From the NCBI RefSeq assembly GCF_032854445.1, contig NC_088302.1:50748046-50812045 (forward strand): a stretch of 64,000 bases of DNA, given 5' to 3'. A model generated the notes under the pieces. It ran no database searches, was not told the DNA's origin, and was given only the letters and a program-made list of their open reading frames with translations. Source of the DNA: Liolophura sinensis (Eukaryota > Mollusca > Polyplacophora > Chitonida > Chitonidae). This document shows, piece by piece, positions 1 through 12,200 of this stretch. Position numbers and translations under genes: made by a program. Numbering within the stretch: position 1 is the first letter of the stretch; each line of letters opens with the position of its first letter.

Positions 1-850
1 CCTACCTAGACAACGTATGTAGATAGTTCAGAGTCTGTTATTTTTTAACGGTGTTTTATGTTATTTTGTTGTTGGCTTTGGTATTTATGTATCTTTACCT
101 ATGCTGGCCAATATTCATTGTGATACAATAAGCCTTCACATTATTGCAACATCAAATGTTTACACAAACTTGGAATCAAACTCCACATTTTATAAAACCA
201 TTAAATTTCAATCGTTTACTTTTTGTATACCCTACTGTGTTTGAGTTTAACCTACAGGTTGTACCCTCGCTGTTTTACTCATATACTACAAAAGTGTCGA
301 TGTTGGAAAACGTAAAGTCGATGTATACGCAATAGTTTCAATGTCGTTTGAACCAAGATGTTAGTTTCCCAGCAAAATTAAGTTTGAACTGAATCCAAAC
401 CACCTTTCGGTACATATGATCTGAAGAACATGCAAAGGTATAAGAAGTCTAAAATGACATATATACATTTGTGGACTGTGGGCTGTGTCAACAAAATTTC
501 TGCTATGGATATTTCTAAATGTATGTTAGGAATAAGACACTAAATCTATAGCACAGGTTGGCTCGTAAAATAATGCAGGTTTTGAATTAAAAAAAGATAA
601 AACATTTGAGAATTATTATAAATTATACATATATTTTGGGTAAAATGCACGTTTTAACTGCATGGTAACATGCATGTATTCAACATAACATAGCTCTTGC
701 ATGGTCTGCCAAAAGTTCGCCGTTTCATGGAAAGAGAATTTCAGGCAAGGTTTGGGAATTGGTTTAGGAACCGTTGAATGAATTCAACACACTTTAGGCT
801 AAAAGTAAATACATTTCTAATTACAAAAACATTAGCTTATATAATTTCTT
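1..850. other. AT-rich intergenic DNA, nothing recognised
   Basis: Only short chance open frames are present and none resembles a known protein. No repeat or RNA gene is recognised. Confidence 0.6.
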
Positions 851-1034
851 AATCATATTAATATTTATTTATTTATTTATTTGATTGGTGCTTTACGCCG
901 TACTCAAGAATATTTCACTTATACGACGGTGGCCAGCATTATGGTGGGAGGAAACCGGGCAGAGCCCGGGGAAAACCCACGACCATCCGCAGGTTTCTGA
1001 CAGACCTTCCCACATACGGCCAATCATATTAATA
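851..1034 (-). mobile_element. 5'-truncated tRNA-headed SINE with target-site duplication
   Basis: The copy lies in minus orientation: on the plus strand it begins with the (TTTA)n complement of its tail and runs through the conserved body (GATTGGTGCTTTACGCCGTA, then CCAGCATTATGGTGGGAGG) to ACATACGGCC. The tRNA-like head seen in the copy at 53074 is absent, so it is 5'-truncated. The 13-bp sequence AATCATATTAATA occurs immediately before (851-863) and after (1022-1034) the element, a perfect target-site duplication. This implies LINE-mediated insertion. Confidence 0.9.
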
Positions 1035-1423
1035 CTATATGCCTGAAGAATAGTTAGTTTAAATGAGCGTCTTGGATTAAGTTTGAGTCTATGTCCCATT
1101 TACAGATTAGCACAACAAAGACAGTTTTCATTATGAAAATCAAGGATGGGATTTCAAATAATCCAGAAAATTCCATTATATATACCAAGTGTCATCTATA
1201 CGAGTAAATGTTTGAGAAGAACCCTGGAATTTTGCAGTGTAAGTTTTACTGTATGAGTCAGGTGCGATTTCCCATTGACTAAAATGAACGTATTAGTCCT
1301 CACACTAAGTCATATGGATCTTGACCAAGTTCCTCATTTCACTAAATATTCGCTGAATTAAATTCAAACGCGTTTTAGGGGATTTCAAGGATATCGCAGA
1401 GTTGGGAAATGCGTTAACCAATT

Positions 1424-1966
1424 TGACTTTTACACTTGGGGAGTAATTGCGGAAGCTAAATAGTAGTTAGATATAGGAAGTCTTGGTGGAAACTATAACC
1501 TTTTAGTAGTAAGACTTTGGGAGGCATAGTGGAAACTAACTGTTAGTAGTTAGACTTAAAGAGTCGTTGTGGTAACTAATTATTAAATAGTTAAGATTTG
1601 GGAAGTCCTTGTTGAAAGTAATTAACTAGAAGTTAGACTTGTGAAGCCAATGTGGAATTAAATTAAATTATTAATTTGGTAGTTAGGCTTCGGGAATCAT
1701 TTGGGAACCAAATGTACTTAGTTGCTAAAGTGGAGGAACCATCGTGGACACTAATTTATTAGGAGATAGACTTTAAGAGTCTTTGTGGAAACTAAATAGT
1801 TATAGTATAGTTAGCTTTGGGGAGTCATTGTCGACACTAGCTGATTAACAGTTAGATTTGCGGGGACATCGTGGACACTAATTTATTAGGAGATGAGTCC
1901 TTGTGGAAACTAAAAAGTTAGTATAGTTAGACTTGAGGAGTCATTGTAGACACTAAAGAATTAGTG
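1424..1966. repeat. Degenerate minisatellite, period about 41 bp, about 13 copies
   Basis: A unit built from TAGTTAGACTTTGGGAGTC followed by GTTGTGGAAACTAA recurs every 40-42 bases, with starts near 1461, 1504, 1544 and 1587 and onward. Copies differ by many substitutions and small indels, so the array is old. It encodes nothing recognisable. Confidence 0.85.
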
Positions 1967-4616
1967 ATCATGACGTCCTAAGCGATATTTCCAAGAGTAT
2001 CACCGAATTTTATCACCATCTGGCACCATGTCAGATTGAACCATAACTTTCCAACCAAATAAATGTATTTCAAAGAATTTAAATATTTTCGAATCTGTGA
2101 TGATCTGATCACAGAATAAAATAATTATACGGGTACTCAAATTCATATACGGTGAGAAACTACAACATATATACAGTATCAACAATGGGTTTATTCTATC
2201 TTGCTATGAAACAGAACTTAAATGTTAATCTGGTAGATTTTAGCGAAACCATCTATCCAAAACTAACATGAATTGCAAACAAATCGCAAAATAATTTTTG
2301 GTCATATCGTATCACACAACAGCGATTGTGACAAAGCCTCTAATGTATATAAGTTCACAAACACATGGAATCTTGAATATCTGCAGGTGAAATATTCTGT
2401 GCAAAAAAGCAACACATGCAAAGAAGATAAAAGATTAAATCTTTAGCTAAGAAACTTGGAATTTAGATGCTTTCATTAATTGACATGATTACGTGTGTTT
2501 CAGTACTAAATGACACGTAATTTACTCTTGGACACCTTATAATTGTACGGAGGGTGGGGTTATTTCTTATACTGTGGTATGGAAATGCGAGTGCTACATG
2601 TGAGGTGAGATAGGGTGGGGCTGGGGATGGCTGAGACTAGCCTTAGCACTGACATCTATATCAATTACCCGTTCCATGTTAAGGTCCACCATCACAGTGG
2701 TCAGTAAGACGAGCAAATTATATTGTCTGTATTAATGCAATCCATGCAGGTTGTATTAATGCGTTCCGTCTAATACTGCTGTCTACAATACTTGCGTCCA
2801 TTTAACCTCTTAATTAGATAAATCCTCGCCAGCCATAAAACATCGTCTGGTTCATTATATCGAGATATTAAATATTAAATTTAGCTATATATATGACGAG
2901 TGCGTTTGATCCCTGAATTGTGCGAAAAGAATTGTCAGGAGTTTGATTGTCACATATATCAGAACGACATGTGCACCTCTATAGATATTTTAATAATTCT
3001 CCGACATTTCTTATTAAGTAGAACAGCCTTGGTGCATTTGCTGAGGAGACTGATGCAGAAGTCAGGTTTAAACGTGCAGCATGGGGACGGTCCCAGGTAT
3101 AAGGTAAACAAATCATTGACATGAGGCCCTCAATTAAACTTTTACTTTTCTTGTACTTGTTTGAAAACATCTCCAGTAGCTGATTGTGTGTTAAGATAGC
3201 TTACATGACCATTATACTATAGGGTTGCTCGAAATCAGCTTTGTAATACGGTTTGTTACAACACTGGCACTTGAGTTGTGTCAACTGCTGCGCGCTCACT
3301 ACTCGGCTGTCCTACAACCAACGTAATGGGGGAATTGCGTGTTCAAGCAGAGTTAGGAAACCCTCGCTGTTCTTCTCTTGAATTTGTCTCCATGTTTCCA
3401 CGCAGAGGTTCAGTTTGATCAAAATGGTTTGACAGCTAAAAGGTGCAATTTGAAAATTAGAAAAACAACAGTGAAATTGCCGGCTTTGTAACAGTTCCGT
3501 ATGGCCTATTACTGGCGACATCGGCTTTCTCTAGCGACTGCATCTACAGTGTGATCTTGAAGAACCCATTTCCAAAACAGCCGTGATTTCTTTTTCCACG
3601 CAGAGTAAGAGAACAGTGCTTTAAGCTACAGTTAAATACCTGTAAAAAAAACCCGACGACGTTGATGAATTACCCAGGCACATATACTTTACACAATGCG
3701 TGTGTTCTTGAGCTAATTTCAATGTATAAAGGTCGCTCGTCACATGTGGCCGCGTCGACTGACGTGAAATGACTGGCTACAAGTATTACATATGCTGATT
3801 GCATACCTTCGCCACGCCTGACTGCTTCCTATACCCCCAGGCGTCTCGGTTTAATGGTACTGTGAGCCTCTGTTTCCTGGCCATAAGAGTCCTGTTACAA
3901 GTAGTCTAAGGTCAGGATGCTGTTGTGTGTTAGCGAGTGACCGAGTGGAGAATAACGGCTGAGTTTACACACACATAGCCCTAACAGCAGGGAATTGTCG
4001 GCAATCATATAGGCTAGGGGCCATGCACGCGCTACATAAAAAAACAGCCGCATATATCACCGTATTATACTGGAGCCATTTTCGCTATCAAATTACAGGG
4101 GTGCTTGCCACGGAGCTGGGCTAGGTCTTACTGTGGTATCAGCTGATTTCTCTGTCATACAGACTCGGGGAAAGGCAATAAATAAAGCAAAAAAAAAAAT
4201 CATGTCTAGACGGTTTGGATAGTCTAGACTAGTTCGTACAACACTAACAACACAAGCAGTGCAGTATAAGACGTGGAACTCGGCTCTGTCGGTAAGGGAA
4301 GCCATCTTGTTTAGGATGTGTGTCAGTACGCCGTATACGATAAAACTACTCTCCACCAGGACACGTGATGTTATAAGTATGTTACCTCACTGCTAGGAGC
4401 GAGTGTTTGGGTCTCCCGTTGCCGTTGTGCACGGACCTGTCGTTGCTGGTCAGGTAAGATACATACCTACCAGCGTACACGTGGGTTGCATAGCGCAATA
4501 AACTTGCCAGACAGGTACAGTAATTATGTAAGTATAGCTGTATACGACGAAGCAGACGAGACAGGACAGTACTGGATTCTTTGTTAGAGATGTCGCGAGG
4601 GGAAGATTTATGTTCG
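1967..4616. other. Intergenic DNA, nothing recognised
   Basis: The open frames here are short and mutually overlapping and show no family resemblance. No RNA gene or repeat is recognised. Confidence 0.5.
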
Positions 4617-4628
4617 GGGTCATGACCC
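4617..4628. promoter_or_regulatory. Perfect palindromic nuclear-receptor-type site (IR0)
   Basis: GGGTCATGACCC is two RGGTCA half-sites in inverted orientation with no spacer. Nuclear receptors including COUP-TF bind RGGTCA half-sites in several arrangements. It lies about 4.3 kb beyond the COUP-TF stop codon. Function is inferred from the motif only. Confidence 0.35.
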
Positions 4629-5978
4629 GCGTTTCGAATGACCCGGTTTAGAACTGATCGACGTAGCCAAGTTTTCAGATCGCAAAGCCAAAGAATATAT
4701 GTATTTACCCCTTCTCTTTTTTAACCCGCTGAGCTATTATTAAAATTGTCTGGGTCGTTTGCTCAGCCATGCATACAAGATAACTTTTTTTTTCGCCACC
4801 GAACGCCAGGTCACGACTGTTGCTGAATGTTCCCGTCAACAGCCTCTTTCTAAGGTTGCACAATAAATGTCTGCAGGGCCTTTTCGGCAAACTGGATTGT
4901 TTCGCCCGATGTACTTCACATATTAAAATCGGCCACGTTGTGAGGTTGCTAAACACGGGCCCAACAGCCTAAGCTCCACTAACCTTTAGACCTTTCTAGA
5001 TTACGCCACAACCTGTAACTCGACACCGTGCTCAGTGCTCATACTGGTTTGTTCTTTGGCCTGGGTAGGTCAGGGATCTCGGTTCTCAAACATATGTACA
5101 GCCTCAAACCGCTCTGTCTTCGGATATACACCCGCTCAACTGCTAATATCAACCACGTACTACATGTATAACCGATCCACTACACATACGCTACCCACGC
5201 AGATTTTTCCCAGTCACAGACTTTCACAAAGTGTGTGTCAATTTCATGGCACTTAAACCCGCCCCATACAGATCAGATGAATGGAATACTGCAAAGGTAG
5301 CACGCGAGATAAGTATCGAACATATGAAGAGCGCTAAATACCAATTGTTGATCTGATTAGTTGAATTATTGACTGTTTTACACGTCCCCCACGTCGTCTG
5401 TACATCAGATAGTCTGTGTAGTGTGGCGGGCTGCGCATACTAAGCATTTTCTGCGGTGTATATTAATCTACACGGCAGTATTTGTCTGCCGATCTAAGGC
5501 CCATTGACCTCCTGTGTTGCCCGTGTCCTAGGATAACCCTGTCGTCAAGCCCACAGCACTGGACTCACCATCCAGCCCCATCTGCCACCACAACACCTTT
5601 TCTATTTCAATTTCTTTTTTTCTCTTGAGGAAATTTTCGGCGAATCCCCAGGGATAATTTAGTAGCTCCTGCACACCCTGTGGCCTCGGGTATTACATGG
5701 ACAGTTCCTTACTGCCATATCCAGGCCGGAGTCAGCAATGACAAAACGCCAGGCAGCCAAATTGCACCTCAATTTCTGCCGTTGTCTAAAGCACCGTTAT
5801 TGCCTGTTCCTTTGGCGTGCCACTGAAACAAAATATAGTTTTACCAAGCCCCCCATTAATAACAGCAAACCGCAAAATTTCATCTCTGCAAGCAGCCTGC
5901 AGTTCGTTTGAACGGGCCAATTAGTGTTCGATTTGTGGTTTCCGAGGCCTAAAACTTCAGTGTCAGTCCATGAGTGGT

Positions 5979-5979
<1 letters not shown>
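4629..5979. other. Intergenic DNA, nothing recognised
   Basis: The segment 5640-5900 is somewhat GC-richer and could be a conserved non-coding element, but nothing in it can be named. Confidence 0.4.
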
Positions 5980-6018
<39 letters not shown>

Positions 6019-6020
6019 GA
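5980..6020. repeat. (GA)n microsatellite
   Basis: An uninterrupted GA tract at 5981-6010 is followed by one interruption (CA) and a further GA run to 6020. Confidence 0.97.
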
Positions 6021-6448
6021 CGCCTGTGTTTGAACACTACCGAGCTTAGAGAAGCTATGATATGCAAGTGGTTATGATGTGGAAGCTGCTAACACTGTTT
6101 CAGCTTGTCCGCACACGAACACAACACGGAGCGGGCAGATCCCGGCCACCAAGGGACAATCTCCGAGAGAGGGTTGTGACACCACATTATCATACTGCAA
6201 TCACAACAAAGTTTTTTTTTTTCGTTAAAAAAAAGTATAAACGCTTCAATAATTTACCTTAGCCATTTTTGCTCAGTCAGCTATGGAAAAATGTTAGAAT
6301 CACTGCTGCAGATCAAAGATTCACGTCATATGCAATTCATGAAAATAATGATAAAATTGATAATAAATAAATTGATAAATTGATCAGTGTTTATATGTTA
6401 CTGTTACGTTGTGATAAAAAGAATCAAGACTCGATTATATGTCAATTC

Positions 6449-6498
6449 AATCTGAACTCTTGACCTTCTTCGTATACCTCCGTTATCCATTAGGTCAC
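6449..6498 (-). pseudogene. Degenerate tRNA-Arg-like sequence or SINE head relic
   Basis: Read on the minus strand, GTGACCTAATGGATAACG (6481-6498) resembles the D-arm/A-box of tRNA-Arg. About 15 bases further, GGTCAAGAGTTCAGATT (6449-6465) resembles the T-arm/B-box. The GTTC of the B box is followed by AGA, and no clean acceptor stem can be drawn. It is therefore a decayed tRNA or a tRNA-derived SINE head, not a working gene. Confidence 0.35.
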
Positions 6499-6509
6499 AA
6501 GATGTCAGA

Positions 6510-8203
6510 TGAATGCACTTATTTATCGTGTATGCTACACGCTTTCTGGTCGTCCAGCATACATTACAAATGTTAATAGCACGTCAGGCATGTTATACCA
6601 TCTCTGATTAAGGTAATTTAATTACGTTCTTATCACTTTGTGAGCTTGAATGAATATACGTGGGGCCTCTTCAGCTATTCTTGGAAAGGATACCGAACAT
6701 TCCTCAATACAGATGGTATTGTTTGTAACAGATGTTAACAAAATGTTGACCCAAACGTCTTAACCTGCGTCTGTGCAATTGCCACCATTTGCTGTTTAAC
6801 TTACATAGAGAAACACATTTTTGATTTTGTTAAATAGATAAAAACGTTGAAATTATATCAACAGATGCAGATGATGCATATAATTGATTAATCTTATATT
6901 ATGATTAGGAATTTTTAGGGGTTAGGCAGTGGTATAGAGACTAAGTAAAAAAAAAAAAGCCTGTTCGATTTAATAAAGGTCGATACTGTAGGAACATCAT
7001 AGACTGTAATAACTGAATGAAACAACCATCACGCCAATCTTTCACGTGCGTCATTTGTGTAGACAATATTGACTATATACACATGTACAAAACTATAAAC
7101 ACATATGTATGCATAATGGGAAAACTAAAAAATAAATTTGGACAAAGGCATTTTTATTTCGATTTGTGAATTTTTCTTTTAATGAAGCACAGGATGTTTA
7201 CTGGCGTCTTGGACACCATTCTATATCGGTAAGCATGGTAAATGAACAGATTTAAGTCGATCCGCACGAACTAGCTTAAATAGCGGAAAAAAGAGCAAAA
7301 ATTATCTCATAGAGTACGGACTAAGATCACCAGAATCAAGATTTAGCGACTTAAAACCAACTGATGGAACATGTTTATGTATTAAATTACTTCAGTCCTC
7401 TATGACCAGGAGATAAAAAAATGAAACAACAAACAAATTTTAAAAAATAACAAACAATGAGAGACTTCATCTACGAACAACACCAACCTTGTTCTCGACT
7501 TAAAGTCGAAGATACACGTCCATCAGAGGGGAGTCAGTTCTACTTACATCAGGCCCTTCCACTTTATTCCGATCTGTCGGTAGCCTTTGGGTACCGTTAA
7601 AGGTCAACACTATTTTTTGGGGGTTACATCATAGCTTCTGCTGTTCCCTAAAGGTTAGCGCCAAACATACAGCTCAGCTTGATCCAGATGGCTAGGTAGT
7701 TACGTAACGGCTTTCTCATTATGGTTGGAGAAATATTTTCTCAGCCAAAGCTATAGGAGTAAGGCTTTCTATTATATATGTAAGCCATGCCATTACAGAA
7801 TTCTGTTACCCTTTGCGTGAATATACTCGAGGAATAACCATGGTTAACATTATGTGCTACATAAATATTTCATTGTCCAAAATTTCCATTTTATTTATCT
7901 CAGGGTCAAATATCCATGTTTCAGTTATATTTACTGTTATGAAGTTCTTCTGGTAATGCTGGCTAATAACCTATAGGCAATGCATCTTCTAAACTCAACA
8001 TTTCCATACAATCTCCTTTATACACTGCTAACAGTGTCTGGCCTTATTCGTTTTTTCTGTAAGTAGTTCTGATCCCTATAAAACACACTTTGCTCCCTAC
8101 ACAACACATATAATGCACATGTGGTACCAAAATAATATTAGTATTTAAATCAGCACAATCGTAAGACGTGGTTTTGAACCTATGACACATACTTCATATA
8201 TTT

Positions 8204-8206
<3 letters not shown>
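6510..8206. other. AT-rich intergenic DNA, COUP-TF 3' flank
   Basis: No gene is recognised. A sequence close to a receptor DR1 (CCGTTA-A-AGGTCA at 7595-7607) is present, as are minus-strand AATAAA motifs at 7563-7568 and 7890-7895 that could end the COUP-TF transcript. Confidence 0.4.
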
Positions 8207-8244
<38 letters not shown>

Positions 8245-8256
8245 TATATATATATA
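8207..8256. repeat. (TA)n microsatellite
   Basis: A TA tract at 8207-8241 is interrupted by TTC and resumes to about 8256. Confidence 0.95.
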
Positions 8257-8954
8257 CTTTTCTTATAAAACATCAGACAAAACACAGAGTTCTCAGTCGG
8301 TTTCTCACTACATACCGCTACAGACATGCATGGCTTTAAACCATTGGACAGACTATATAAAGTAACAATACCTCACACTGAACAACCGGGTCTCAGTAGA
8401 CACCCCCCTAATAAGTGATAATACAAGGGGTCAAGTAATACACAAACACTAGTCCACAATTCACGTATTTTTACAAAAAAGTGAGAGGGTGGACCTGGCC
8501 AAATATCTTGGTTATATCATATGAAATGTCTCGGAAGTCACATTTTGGGGGGAAAACTCCTCGGAATAAGTCTGCGAGCCCTCTACATCCACCTCTATGG
8601 ATTTCGGGTGTGCAATTTAATTAACACCTTTTAAAACATTTATCTGGTTGCAGGAACACTATAGTTCTCCATGCAGACGGCTCCTGTATGGAATACGCTT
8701 GAAGTGTTTTATACAGTCAGTCAGTACTAGTTCCCGGTTTGTTTAACTGCAGCACTGTTCTTCAATGTCGGTTCGTGGGAGGTAAGAGGCCTTTGCTTCA
8801 GGTCTCACAACCTCAGGCCGTACTCCCGGAAAGTCATCACCCCAAGGTTGGGGCGGGATAAGTTCTGGAGACAGTACCCAGGTGGGTGATGAGGTGCACC
8901 AGTTAACAAGGACAGGAAAAAGAACCGCAAATCATAAGACTAGCCAGTTTTAGC
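8257..8954 (-). other. COUP-TF 3' UTR / 3' flank
   Basis: This stretch follows the stop codon. No AATAAA on the minus strand is seen until 7890-7895, so the 3' UTR may be at least 1 kb long and cross the TA microsatellite at 8207-8256. I see no other feature. Confidence 0.4.
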
Positions 8955-9229
8955 TCATTGTATGGCCATATATGACCAGTTGAAGGAGCCGCCGCTCAGG
9001 AGCATATCTCGTATTAATGTTTCAATTGGAGTTTTACCTACCAACCGGACAAAGAATAGCTGCTCGATAACTTGTGCGCTGACAGTCCGCAATGAGGGAA
9101 GTCGCAAAAGGAGCTTCCCGAAGCGGGTGGGTTGGTTGGGGTATTGGCTACGAACGTACTCTTCCAGTGCGCATTGGGATTTCTCCTGGAGACTCTCAAT
9201 GTGGTTAATATCACTCAAGCCACAGGCAT
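8955..9229 (-). CDS. NR2F: COUP-TF coding exon 3: C-terminal ligand-binding domain and AF-2
   Basis: The last coding exon encodes residues 330-420, from DACGLSD through [19 protein letters not shown] and [15 protein letters not shown] to [20 protein letters not shown] and the terminus FNWSYMAIQ. The stop is TGA at 8955-8957. The sequence is nearly identical to vertebrate and insect COUP-TF, which supports strong purifying selection. The intron acceptor is TTTTCACAG. The long open frame on the opposite strand (8962-9537) is its antisense shadow. Confidence 0.97.
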
Positions 9230-12200
9230 CTGTGAAAATACAAAATGATAAAAACGTTTTCACTCACCTGAAGTTTTTAATGCTTCCTTGTGGAATATTT
9301 TTCAGTTTTAAATCAAAGAAATTCTTGTCAAGAGAATGGGTCATGAAATGTCACATGTGTCCACAAATTGTTTTCCAAATATTTATACGAATAATTCAAA
9401 CAGTGAATTTGACACTGATGAATTTTAAAATAATTCCAAAAAATAAAGATAAAATGGCCACTGTAATAAATAGTTTTCAATCACAGATTACAGTTACACT
9501 GATTGTAGCTTGTCTTTTTCTCACAATTTCACTTTGAATAGTTTTGCTTTAAATAAATCTGGATTACTTTTAACAAATAACATATTAAGGAATAGAAACT
9601 CGGCAAATTTTATTTTAAAACGATATTCATAACGTTCTAAACACACATTTAATCTATTAACCTTAATTTAGAACGACTCGCCAGTTTAATTTAACGAATT
9701 GTGGTGACAGTTATTAATCTACACATCGTACAAATTCTTTCCGCAGTCAGGTAAAAATGACAACTATGTTTAAATTTCTCTACTTCAGGCGATAATTATC
9801 TTCGGCGATTGGCTGGCGGACTCGGCCATGCGCACGGTCAATGGTCAGTGGTGTGGAATGAGGGCGGGAAGAAGGCGTTAACTAACATAGTACTGCCCCC
9901 AGTTTGTTCTCAACTAACCCCAACCCACCTTCAGTAAATCCCCACCCTGATGAAAACTAAACTGATCGCATTTAGTTCGCTGATATTAGCGTACTGATAA
10001 AAACCGCAGACTCTGAGAGCTGTCGACTTGTTTCATGAGCTATCGAACAGAATCGATAAGGTACAAGAAGAGAAACAGCTAACCCTACGCTGACAAACAC
10101 CGACTTGGGAAAACCTATTGACATTGCTGTTTGCAGGAAGGCTGCATTTCACGGCTTTTGACCATCTGACGGCTCTAAGGCCAGCTGAACAGAAACCCGG
10201 GCGACCACAAAGGCTTGAAATAGACAAGGGATCTCGCCTGTTAGAGGGTTACTCAATGAACACACTCGATCCTAATGGTGTATTTACTGGAGAGAAAAGC
10301 AAGAGTCGAAAATAAACCCAACAACTGCAGCCCAGCCTCGTGTGACCTTTACCGTTAGCAGTTGTTACATCGCGTTGTTTACGGTCGTTTTGGCTGCAGA
10401 ATTTAGTATGTTTTATCTGATACAGCCTAGCAAAACAAGACCCGCCAGAGGATGATGAGCATGTCCCCTACCCTCCCCCATCCATGGGATAATACAGCCC
10501 GGCCCCCTTAACCCACCACCCAGACTTCTACGACAAACCCCTTACTTTTTTCATTAAATCAATGAGCTCCTTGGCAAAAGCAGAACTAGCTGGCCAAAGA
10601 ATGGAAGGAAACGTCACCCATTGTTTACGATAACAAAGCCCTATTCAGCCTTCATCAAAATTAATGTTGCCCAGAAATCTGTCACCCCATCATTGTGATG
10701 ACGGAGCTGAGGTCCCGGGTTCAAATAAAAAGCAGATAATTCTGATGTTAAGTTATCAGCTCATCCTTGTTCTCCAAGAATTTCGTGATCATTTCTACAA
10801 ACTACCAATGTACTTCATCCTAAACTACATAAATCGATTGTTCTTGAAAGAAAGACGTCTTTAGAGCAAATAATAAAACTGAAAAAGCTCTCAAAAAACT
10901 TGCACGAATTCCTTGGACCAAAAATAGAAATTCGAAAATCTAAAATTATCAATTACATCAATTTTGTCTCTGTTTTCAAAGTTCGCGTGGCTGCCAAAGC
11001 CCCCTAACTCCTGTCAAATCGGCCGACAGCTTTTCGGAGAGAGGTGAAAAAGCTGAGCACGGTAGACACCCAGCCTTCAAAATGCCTTGACGACGTTTTT
11101 GTAGACATAGGGAAGCCCGCTAGGCTTTGGTTGTGTTATGCAAAGATCAGCGCGAAAGCAGATACGTGACTAGGTTGAATTTTTGCCACTTACCCTGTAT
11201 TCTCACAAATAAATAAATTTGATTGAAAAGCTGAGCAAATTCTGTAGCGAACTTGCCCCGAGAAGCTGACAGCGACACTGAGTAAACCGGCACATGTTAA
11301 CGACGAAATGTAGGTGGTATGGAAAAGGCGAAATCAGGGACAGTATTACGACAGTTCAACTCATAATTAAAGACAAAGCTGCTCAAAAGCTGCCGAGGAA
11401 GCAATGGTTAACGGTGACAAAGCATTTCATTCTCTGATATTGATTTACTGTTATCTCTAAAAAGTCGTTTATTTGACAGATGGTAACCCAGGAAATGTCT
11501 TTAACAAAGGGATGAAGAACAGAGTATACGTTCACGCGGCTTTTATCTAACCAACGGTTCCTCCGCGCCTTGTGGGATTGCCCCAGGAGCACGTCACAGT
11601 TAATTTCCCAGCTCTCTGCTCAGAGCCTTACCGTCTTGCAGTCGTCCAAACCGCGAAGACACAACGACGGAAGGATGGATGCTGTCGCGCTAACTACGGG
11701 CACAGCCTGCAGCCGACACTGGCCGTATGCGCGTCTGCGGTCGAACGGAACAGGCTCTAACCACAATAATATTTGAAAACCTGCCGCAATGGTTAGCCAA
11801 CATCCTCTCTAAGGCCGAAACAAAATCTCCAACCGTGCCATATAATATGGAGAATAAAACTAACATAAAATTCGTTATAATGACACTTGCGTCTGCACAG
11901 TCTCGTGCGATATGTTGTTCTTCATCAGTTTTTTGACATTTTATCCCGTATTAATACTCAGTCCGATGGTTTTCCTTGTACAAAAGCTGACGATATTAAG
12001 AGAACTAAGAAACTGATGCTTAGAGCTGTGAGAGTCTTGTCCCTTCCTGTTTTAAGCAGAATGGAGATAGAGCGACTGCAATTAGCAGCTGGGCCAGTGG
12101 GCTTTGATTCCTCAACGCACCCAGCTTCACCCACACAAGTCCGCTAATTCCCTCAATATACTTGAATTTCTATTGCTCAACACTGAGGTTCTGCCTGTTG

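Noticed and set aside
8962-9537. 191-codon open frame on the plus strand
   Set aside because: It is the antisense of COUP-TF exon 3 and its flanks. The strong codon constraint of the exon on the other strand explains the lack of stops.
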